Below, piece by piece: positions 4,597 through 9,594 of a stretch of DNA of 9,594 nucleotides (position 1 is the first letter of the stretch; each line of letters opens with the position of its first letter). The stretch lies in assembly GCA_002440845.1 (NCBI GenBank), contig DJVL01000002.1:1-9594 (forward strand). Reading direction: 5' to 3'. Position numbers and translations under genes: made by a program. The notes beneath the pieces are model-generated. The model saw nothing but the letters and a program-made list of their open reading frames with translations. It was not told the DNA's origin and did not search any database. The DNA comes from Patescibacteria group bacterium UBA6257. Lineage in GTDB: Bacteria; Patescibacteriota; Minisyncoccia; UBA6257.

Positions 4597-6195
4597 ATGA
4601 TTTCAAAAAAAATCTGTTTAATTATTATGGACGGATGGGGTATTGGAGAAAAAAATTTTTCTAATCCTATCCATCAAGCCAAAATACCAAATTTGGAAGA
4701 AATAAAAAAATATTATCCGATGACCTCCTTGCAAGCTTCGGGAATGGCTGTCGGCTTACCTTTTAACGAAGCTGGCAATAGCGAGGTTGGCCATTTAAAC
4801 TTAGGGACCGGTCAAGTTTTATATCAATATTCGGTCCGGATTTCTCAAAGCATAAAAAACGGCTCTTTTTTTAAAAACTCCGTTCTGCTTGACGCTTATA
4901 ATTACGTTAAAGAAAAAAAAAGCACGCTCCATTTGATTGGGCTTTTAAGCGACAACATTGTTCACAGCTCTTACGATCATTTAATCGCTTTAATAGATTT
5001 AGCCGGTCTAACAAAAATCAACAATGTTAGCCTTCATCTTTTCACCGATGGCCGGGATTCACCGCCAACCCAAGCCAAAGAACTGATTCAAAAATTAGAA
5101 GAAGATTTAAAAATTCGCGGTCGGGGGAAAATCGTTACTATAGCTGGCAGGTTTTATGGTATGGACAGAGACAAAAATTACGCAAGAACTGCCAAGGCTT
5201 ATAATGCTATAGTTTTTGGCAAAGGCAGTAAGATAAATAACCTTAAAGAATATTTGGAAAACTCCTATCGCCAAGGAATCACAGATGAATTTATCGTACC
5301 GGCAGTTATCACTGATCCCAAGGAGGGGCAGCCGGAACAACCGGAAGACATAATTAAAAATAACGACGCTGTTATTTTTTTTAACTTCAGAGAAGAACGG
5401 ATGAGGCAAATCGTAGAAGCCTTTCATTATCCAAATTTTAACCAATTCCCGGTCAAAAGCTTTAAGGATTTAAAAATTGTCACCTTTACCCAATATCAAA
5501 AAGATTTTTCTTTTCCTGTCGCCTTTCCAATCCAAAAAATAGCTACCTGTCTTTCCGCCATTCTCTCCGCAAATGGGAAAAGACAACTTCGTTTGGCTGA
5601 GTCAGAAAAATACGCCCATGCAACCTATTTTTTTAACGGTTTAAAGGAAAAACCCTTTCCAGGAGAATATTGGGTAATTATTCCTTCCATTAAAACCCTT
5701 CATTTAGAAAAATATCCGGAACTCAAAGCCCGCGAAATAACCACCAGATTGCTTCAAGCTTTTGAAGAAAATATTTATGATTTTATTCTGGTTAATTATG
5801 CCAATCCTGATTTAATTGGTCACACAGGAAATATAGAAGCCGGGATTAAATGCGCCGAAATAATTGATGAACAGATTGGCAAAGTTGTAAAAACAGGCCA
5901 AAATTTTGGCTACACAATAATCATCACCAGCGACCATGGAAATTTAGAAGTAATGATGAATCCCTTAACTGCTGAAAAAGAAACGGAGCACAATTCCAGT
6001 TTAGTGCCTTTTTACCTGATAGAAGAAAAGTACAAACTTCAAAAAAACCGTTCGTCAGAGGAAATAAAAGAAATAGAAAGCGCTGCTGGCGGAATTCTTT
6101 CTGATGTGGCTCCCACTATCCTTAAATTATTCGGTTTTGGACCTCCCTCCGAGATGACTGGACAAAGTCTTTTGCCGATATTGGGAATATACTGA
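4597..6195 (+). CDS. gpmI: 2,3-bisphosphoglycerate-independent phosphoglycerate mutase
   Basis: The enzyme interconverts 3- and 2-phosphoglycerate in lower glycolysis through a phosphoserine intermediate and two metal ions (usually Mn2+). The 532-residue protein contains every family landmark, nearly at the Geobacillus stearothermophilus positions: D12 (IIMDGWG), nucleophile S62 (GNSEVGHLNLG), H123, R153-D154 (TDGRDSPP), R185 and R191 (GRFYGMDR), R265/R268 (NFREERMR), K338 (EKYAH), D405/H409 (NPDLIGHTG), D446-H447 (SDHGN) and H465. It is about 20 residues longer than typical, partly from a charged insertion near 480-495 (KNRSSEEIKEIE) before the SDVAPTIL motif. All catalytic residues are intact, so it should be active. 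It has its own promoter, no Shine-Dalgarno, and ends with TGA. An AT-rich gap of 110 bp with a new promoter separates it from the next gene. Confidence 0.98.
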   Translation: MISKKICLIIMDGWGIGEKNFSNPIHQAKIPNLEEIKKYYPMTSLQASGMAVGLPFNEAGNSEVGHLNLGTGQVLYQYSVRISQSIKNGSFFKNSVLLDAYNYVKEKKSTLHLIGLLSDNIVHSSYDHLIALIDLAGLTKINNVSLHLFTDGRDSPPTQAKELIQKLEEDLKIRGRGKIVTIAGRFYGMDRDKNYARTAKAYNAIVFGKGSKINNLKEYLENSYRQGITDEFIVPAVITDPKEGQPEQPEDIIKNNDAVIFFNFREERMRQIVEAFHYPNFNQFPVKSFKDLKIVTFTQYQKDFSFPVAFPIQKIATCLSAILSANGKRQLRLAESEKYAHATYFFNGLKEKPFPGEYWVIIPSIKTLHLEKYPELKAREITTRLLQAFEENIYDFILVNYANPDLIGHTGNIEAGIKCAEIIDEQIGKVVKTGQNFGYTIIITSDHGNLEVMMNPLTAEKETEHNSSLVPFYLIEEKYKLQKNRSSEEIKEIESAAGGILSDVAPTILKLFGFGPPSEMTGQSLLPILGIY

Positions 6196-6262
6196 TAAAG
6201 AATTTTAAAATTTAAAAATTGTTAATGTATCTCAATAAATTTCTATTATCTTTTATTTATTT

Positions 6263-6291
6263 TTGACTTTTTATTATTTTTGATTTATAAT
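6263..6291 (+). promoter_or_regulatory. strong sigma70-type promoter, near-leaderless
   Basis: TTGACT (6263-6268; 5/6) and a perfect TATAAT (6286-6291) are separated by the ideal 17 bp. Transcription should begin around 6298-6300, only about 6-8 nt before ATG 6306, so the first gene of the operon would be translated from an almost leaderless mRNA with no room for a Shine-Dalgarno. It probably drives the three genes 6306-8633. Confidence 0.78.
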
Positions 6292-6305
6292 TAAAAATCA
6301 ATCAA

Positions 6306-6668
6306 ATGATCTTTTTTTTAAAAAGACTTTTTATTGGAACCGTCTTAAACGTCATAGCCATTCTGGCCTGCCAAAAAATTTTAAATTATCTGTTTAATGA
6401 TTTTTTCTTTCAAGGCAGTCCCAAGGATTTAGTAATTTTGGCTTTAGTTTTAACCCTGCTTAATTTCTTAATTAAACCGATTTTAAAAATAATCTTTTTA
6501 CCTTTGATTTGGCTAACTTTAGGTCTTTTTTCTATCGTTATCAACCTTGTTATCCTAAAAGGAGCTACTGTGCTTATACCCGGCTTAGCCATCAATAGCA
6601 TAATAACGTGGGTATCAGCTTCTATTATTATTAGTTTCTTCAATTCTTTTCTCAATCACGTAAAATAA
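6306..6668 (+). CDS. YvlD / phage-holin-superfamily-IV-like small membrane protein
   Basis: This 120-residue, very hydrophobic protein has about four membrane helices (roughly 6-25, 42-58, 62-86 and 97-115). The pattern LLNFLIKPILKIIFLPLIWL followed by TLGLFSIVINLVIL (about 51-84) is the hallmark of the bacterial family annotated as 'phage holin family IV' or YvlD. These are mostly chromosomal membrane proteins of unknown function, not phage lysis proteins, and nothing phage-like is nearby. It is the first gene of a likely operon with secG (22-nt gap) and a solute-binding protein, all envelope-linked. The ATG is fixed by its promoter ending only 14 nt upstream. The family assignment is from memory of its signature; the role is unknown. 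Confidence 0.82.
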   Translation: MIFFLKRLFIGTVLNVIAILACQKILNYLFNDFFFQGSPKDLVILALVLTLLNFLIKPILKIIFLPLIWLTLGLFSIVINLVILKGATVLIPGLAINSIITWVSASIIISFFNSFLNHVK

Positions 6669-6690
6669 CATCATTTAAGAATTTTATAAA

Positions 6691-6909
6691 ATGAACCAAC
6701 AGATATTGGCTATAGGTCAAATTGCCACTGGCGTTTTGCTTTCAATTCTCGTTCTCTTGCAGCAAAGAGGAGGGGGAGTCGGGGTTATTGGGGGTTTATC
6801 TTCCCAATTCTACGGAGCAAGAAGGGGCTTGGAAAAAAGCATCTTTTTTGCAACTATTTTTTTGGGAGCAATTTTTATTGCTTTGGCAATTATTTCATTC
6901 TTAATCTAA
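6691..6909 (+). CDS. secG: protein translocase subunit SecG
   Basis: This 72-residue protein has two membrane helices (about 5-24 and 50-71) joined by a glycine-rich cytoplasmic loop. The loop holds the SecG signature LLQQRGGGVGVIGG followed by YGARRGLEK. SecG joins SecY and SecE in the inner-membrane translocon and assists SecA-driven export. Its length is at the short end of the family, typical for small SecG proteins. It sits between a small membrane protein and a solute-binding protein with gaps of 22 and 23 nt, consistent with one transcript. No Shine-Dalgarno is visible before the ATG. Confidence 0.95.
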   Translation: MNQQILAIGQIATGVLLSILVLLQQRGGGVGVIGGLSSQFYGARRGLEKSIFFATIFLGAIFIALAIISFLI

Positions 6910-6932
6910 TTTTTCTTGATTAGCGTTTATTG

Positions 6933-8633
6933 ATGAAAGCTATTATTAGGTTTTTTTATAAAAATTTTTTGCTTGGCAAAAAAAGGTGGCATAATTTATC
7001 ACCAAAAGAAAGGATTTATATTGCTTCCTCTTTTTTGTTTATCCTCATCGGCCTTATTTTTCTTCTTAATGCCCTCTTAAATAAAATCACCGTCATCAAA
7101 CCTGATTATAATGGTTCCTTAAAATTAGGAATCGTTGGCCGGCCATCTCATATTAATCCAATTTTAACCAAATCCAATGATTGCGACAGGGAATTAATAG
7201 AATTAATTTATGACGGCCTTTATTCTATTGACGGAAAGGGACAACTGATTCCCGAACTGGCGGATAAAGTAGAAATCAGCGAAGACAAAAAAACTTATAT
7301 TCTTTTTTTGAAAGAAAATGTTTTATGGCACGACGGTGTACCCTTTACCGCTGACGATGTTATTTTTACCATAGAAACTATTCAAGATCCGAAATTCCAA
7401 AGCCCTTTAAGGCTAAATTGGGAAGGAGTAGTGGTAGAAAAATTAAGCAATTATGCCCTAAGATTTAATTTAAAAACCTCTTATGAACCTTTTCTTCAAA
7501 ATCTTACTTTAAAAATTATCCCTAAACATATTTGGGAAAACATCGAACCTTATAGCTTCTCTCTTGCTGATTATAATTTAAAACCGATAGGAACAGGCCC
7601 TTATCTTTTTGAGAGTTTAGAAAAAAATAAATCCGGGAAAATTATAAATTATTATCTATCGGCCAATAAAAATTACTTTATTAAAACCCCTTATCTTTCA
7701 AAAATCATTTTCAGGTTCTACGATAATTACAATTCAGCAAAAGAGGGCCTGTTAAAAAATGAAGTGGAAGGATTCTCTCCCCTAATAATAGAAGATGTAA
7801 ATTTCTTTGGAGCAAAAAAGGGAATAAAAATTTCTTCTCTGTCTCTGCCTCGCTATTATGCCGTATTTTTTAATTTAAAAAAACCTCTTTTCCAGAAAAA
7901 AGAAATCCGCCAAGCGCTTGATTTGGCTCTCTCCAGAGAAGAACTTACAAAAGAAATTTTATCAAATCAAGCCCTACCTTTGGCAGGCCCAATTTCTCCC
8001 GGGTTTTTTGGTTATAATTCAGATTTAAAAAATGATTATTCTCCGGCTGAAGCAAAAAAAATTATCGACCAATTTTTGTCTTCGGCTTCAAAAAAAGAAA
8101 ATTCTGAAAATTCTGAAGGAAAAATTAAATTTACCCTTTCCCTGCCAGAAAACTTAGAGCTGATAAAAGTAGCCAATTATTTAAAAGACGCTTGGGGAAA
8201 AATAGGCATCAACGTTGAATTAGAAATCCTGCCGCTTAACGAACTTGAAAAACAAGTCATTCAAACCCGTTCTTATGACGCTCTCCTTTTTGGAGAAATC
8301 ATTGGGCAAGATTCCAATCTTCTTTCTTTTTGGCATTCAAGCCAAGCTAATGATTCCGGCCTGAACCTTTCTTCCTTCCAAAATAAAGAATTGGATAAAT
8401 TGCTTGAAGAAACATGGCAAATAGACGACAAGGAAAAACAGGAACAAAACATAAAAAGAATCCAAGAAATTCTAAAAGAAAATAAACCCGCTATCTTCCT
8501 TTATAATCCTTATTATCTCTATGTCCTGCCAAAAAAAATAAAAGGCAATGGAATTAAATACGCCAATCTTCCCTCGGAACGATTAGCTGACATAGAAAAT
8601 TGGTATATCTTTACCAAAAGAACGCTTAAATAA
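6933..8633 (+). CDS. membrane-anchored family-5 solute-binding protein (OppA/DppA-like)
   Basis: The 566-residue product is a peptide/nickel-type extracellular solute-binding protein (SBP_bac_5). A cytoplasmic basic segment precedes one membrane helix (about 28-49, IASSFLFILIGLIFLLNALL). The binding domain runs from about 60 to 545. It has LKLGIVGRPSHINPIL, IYDGLY, the family signature LWHDGVPFTADDVIFTIE (131-148), the mid-domain FFNLKKPLFQKKEIRQALDL, and a C-terminal SFWHSSQ region. There is no lipobox cysteine, so it is anchored by the uncleaved helix or a non-lipoprotein signal. No permease or ATPase genes adjoin it, so the transporter partner is unknown. Ligand is probably an oligopeptide, by family only. 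ATG 6933 is chosen; a TTG directly before it (6930) would add one residue. It is the last gene of the putative operon. Confidence 0.9.
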   Translation: MKAIIRFFYKNFLLGKKRWHNLSPKERIYIASSFLFILIGLIFLLNALLNKITVIKPDYNGSLKLGIVGRPSHINPILTKSNDCDRELIELIYDGLYSIDGKGQLIPELADKVEISEDKKTYILFLKENVLWHDGVPFTADDVIFTIETIQDPKFQSPLRLNWEGVVVEKLSNYALRFNLKTSYEPFLQNLTLKIIPKHIWENIEPYSFSLADYNLKPIGTGPYLFESLEKNKSGKIINYYLSANKNYFIKTPYLSKIIFRFYDNYNSAKEGLLKNEVEGFSPLIIEDVNFFGAKKGIKISSLSLPRYYAVFFNLKKPLFQKKEIRQALDLALSREELTKEILSNQALPLAGPISPGFFGYNSDLKNDYSPAEAKKIIDQFLSSASKKENSENSEGKIKFTLSLPENLELIKVANYLKDAWGKIGINVELEILPLNELEKQVIQTRSYDALLFGEIIGQDSNLLSFWHSSQANDSGLNLSSFQNKELDKLLEETWQIDDKEKQEQNIKRIQEILKENKPAIFLYNPYYLYVLPKKIKGNGIKYANLPSERLADIENWYIFTKRTLK

Positions 8634-8643
8634 ATATTATTCC

Positions 8644-8665
8644 TTCCTTGCCGCTGCCGGCGGAA
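8644..8665 (+). repeat. GC-rich hairpin after the solute-binding protein gene
   Basis: TTCC (8644-8647) and GCCG (8650-8653) pair with CGGC (8658-8661) and GGAA (8662-8665) around loop CTGC, with a TT bulge. It stands out in the AT-rich background just after the stop codon at 8633. No T-run follows directly, so it may be a 3'-end stabilising stem rather than a terminator. Its GGCGGAA arm resembles H3 of unit V1 (123-129). Confidence 0.5.
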
Positions 8666-8695
8666 TTAACAGAGGCAACCTCACCTTTTTATAGA
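8666..8695 (+). promoter_or_regulatory. possible tRNA-Leu promoter overlapping a weak terminator
   Basis: TTAACA (8666-8671) and TATAGA (8690-8695), 18 bp apart, could start transcription near 8702, 24 nt before tRNA-Leu. The same stretch contains a short stem GAGG 8672-8675 / CCTC 8679-8682 followed by TTTTT at 8686-8690, which could weakly terminate the upstream operon. Both readings are tentative. Confidence 0.35.
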
Positions 8696-8725
8696 CCAGA
8701 GACATTAAAACTGGAGATCAAAATT

Positions 8726-8807
8726 GTCCTCGTGGCGGAATTGGCATACGCGCAGCGTTCAGAACGCTGTCCCTAAGGGGTTGTGGGTTCAAATCCCGCC
8801 GAGGACA
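8726..8807 (+). tRNA. tRNA-Leu (anticodon CAG)
   Basis: This is a class II tRNA with a long variable arm. The acceptor pairs GTCCTCG 8726-8732 with CGAGGAC 8800-8806. The D-arm is GCG/CGC with loop GAATTGGCATA. The anticodon stem CAGCG 8753-8757 pairs with CGCTG 8765-8769 around TTCAGAA, anticodon CAG at 8760-8762, reading CUG. The variable arm has stem CCC/GGG (8771-8779). The T-stem GTGGG/CCCGC encloses TTCAAAT. The discriminator is A8807, and CCA is not encoded. No tRNA-derived repeat units accompany it, unlike Val and Phe. Confidence 0.96.
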
Positions 8808-8866
8808 CAACAATTTAAATAAACGCCAACCTTTCAGAAATTAAAAACAAAGTTAAATTAACTATA

Positions 8867-9594
8867 ATGAAACAAAAAACAATTCACCGAATTAAATCAA
8901 CTATGGACCCTGTAAAAATAATTCCCTTAGGAGGATTAGAAGAAGTGGGAAGAAATATGACTGTTTTTGAATACCAAAATCAAATTATTATTGTTGATGT
9001 GGGTTTACAGTTTCCTGATGAAGATATGCCGGGCATTGATTATATTATTCCCAACATTGAATATCTTATTCGCCACCCGGAAAAAAAAGTTTTAGGAATT
9101 TTTATCACCCACGGCCACTATGACCATATAGGAGCAATTCCCTATCTCATTGAAAAGTTAAACTATCCAACTATTTATGCCACTCCTTTAACCAAAGGTA
9201 TTATCCTTAAAAGACAGGAAGATTTTCCTCATCTAAAAAAATTAAATATTGTAGAAATAAACAAAGAAAAAAAAGTCAACTTTAAACTTGGACCTTTTGA
9301 CATTTCTTTCTTCCATCTAAATCATAATATCCCTGACGAAGTTGGTTTAGCTATTAATACGCCCCAAGGATTAATTATGCACGCCACTGATTTTAAGTTT
9401 GATTTTCAGCCAATTTGCGATAACCCTTCTGACCTAATAAGCATTGCCGTTTTATCTTCAAAAGGGGTCAACTTATTGCTTTCCGATTCTACCGGAGTGG
9501 AAAATCCGGGCCACTCTATCTCAGAAAAAACCATAATGGATAATCTTGATATTATTTTTGCCAATAGCGAAGCGAGAATCATTTTAGCAACTTT
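8867..9594 (+). CDS. rnj: ribonuclease J (5' part, runs off the window)
   Basis: RNase J is a metallo-beta-lactamase/beta-CASP nuclease with 5'-exo- and endonuclease activity in mRNA decay and rRNA maturation. About 242 codons are visible of a gene normally near 550. Motifs seen in order: the N-terminal strand IIPLGGLEEVGRNM, motif I (VDVGLQFP), motif II metal-binding THGHYDHIGAIPYL, motif III region FHLNHNIPDEVGLAI, motif IV HATDFKFD, and the beta-CASP start LLSDSTGVENPGHS. Tyrosine replaces the usual glutamate in HGHEDH, and HATDFK replaces HTGDFK; the metal ligands themselves are kept. The first ATG is 8867; an in-frame ATG at 8903 (MDPVKIIPLGG) is a real alternative, because a TATAAT at 8863-8868 overlaps the first start. 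There is no Shine-Dalgarno at either. The gene follows tRNA-Leu by 59 nt. Confidence 0.95.
   Translation, partial: MKQKTIHRIKSTMDPVKIIPLGGLEEVGRNMTVFEYQNQIIIVDVGLQFPDEDMPGIDYIIPNIEYLIRHPEKKVLGIFITHGHYDHIGAIPYLIEKLNYPTIYATPLTKGIILKRQEDFPHLKKLNIVEINKEKKVNFKLGPFDISFFHLNHNIPDEVGLAINTPQGLIMHATDFKFDFQPICDNPSDLISIAVLSSKGVNLLLSDSTGVENPGHSISEKTIMDNLDIIFANSEARIILAT

Noticed and set aside
5107..5445. ORF opposite gpmI
   Set aside because: Overlaps conserved catalytic regions of gpmI and has no recognisable domain.
4597..6195. UGA recoded as glycine (Gracilibacteria-type code)
   Set aside because: gpmI ends at TGA at the expected length and none of the genes contains in-frame TGA.
6306..6668. Phage lysis holin implying a prophage
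   Set aside because: The sequence fits the chromosomal YvlD/holin-superfamily-IV type, and no other phage gene is in the window.
6722..6904. ORF overlapping secG in another frame
   Set aside because: The secG frame encodes the full SecG signature; the overlapping frame has none.

Overview
The window reads as a chromosomal segment of an AT-rich bacterium with a compact housekeeping gene set. It most likely belongs to the Candidate Phyla Radiation (Patescibacteria, Parcubacteria-like). The basis is low GC, short gaps, a shortened three-domain S1 protein, clearly bacterial genes (RNase Y, RNase J, HU, SecG, cofactor-independent phosphoglycerate mutase), and almost no Shine-Dalgarno sequences. 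This lineage is an inference from gene content and style. TGA is used as a normal stop (it ends gpmI), so the UGA-glycine code of Gracilibacteria/Absconditabacteria does not apply.

Positions 1-1060 are the unusual part. Two intact tRNA genes, tRNA-Val(UAC) at 214-291 and tRNA-Phe(GAA) at 985-1056, are each preceded by tandem units that begin with a copy of that tRNA's own 5' end. These units run into the D-loop and are then interrupted by the same ~75-80 nt insert made of two hairpins. The D-stem 3' strand and a third hairpin follow; no T-arm or 3' acceptor strand is present. One Val-type unit (9-213) and three Phe-type units (458-636, 637-810, 811-984) are visible. Several stems differ between copies by changes on both arms that keep the pairing, which points to selection on a folded RNA or on a hairpin DNA element. 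I do not recognise this as a named family.

Positions 1084-1225 hold a long imperfect inverted repeat in front of an S1-domain protein gene (1262-2137). A strong bidirectional terminator (2157-2188) separates this gene from the convergent hup (HU) and rny (RNase Y) genes on the minus strand (2208-4139). A 457-bp divergent gap carries a good sigma70-type promoter for gpmI (4597-6195).

A second strong promoter (6263-6291) lies only about 15 nt from the start codon of a probable three-gene operon. The genes are a YvlD/phage-holin-IV-like membrane protein (6306-6668), secG (6691-6909) and a membrane-anchored family-5 solute-binding protein (6933-8633). tRNA-Leu(CAG) follows at 8726-8807, then the 5' part of an RNase J gene (8867 to the window end).

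Functionally the segment combines RNA metabolism (two RNases, an S1 protein, three tRNAs), lower glycolysis, nucleoid structure and protein export or peptide binding. The protein genes are ordinary. The tRNA-derived arrays are the candidate new system.
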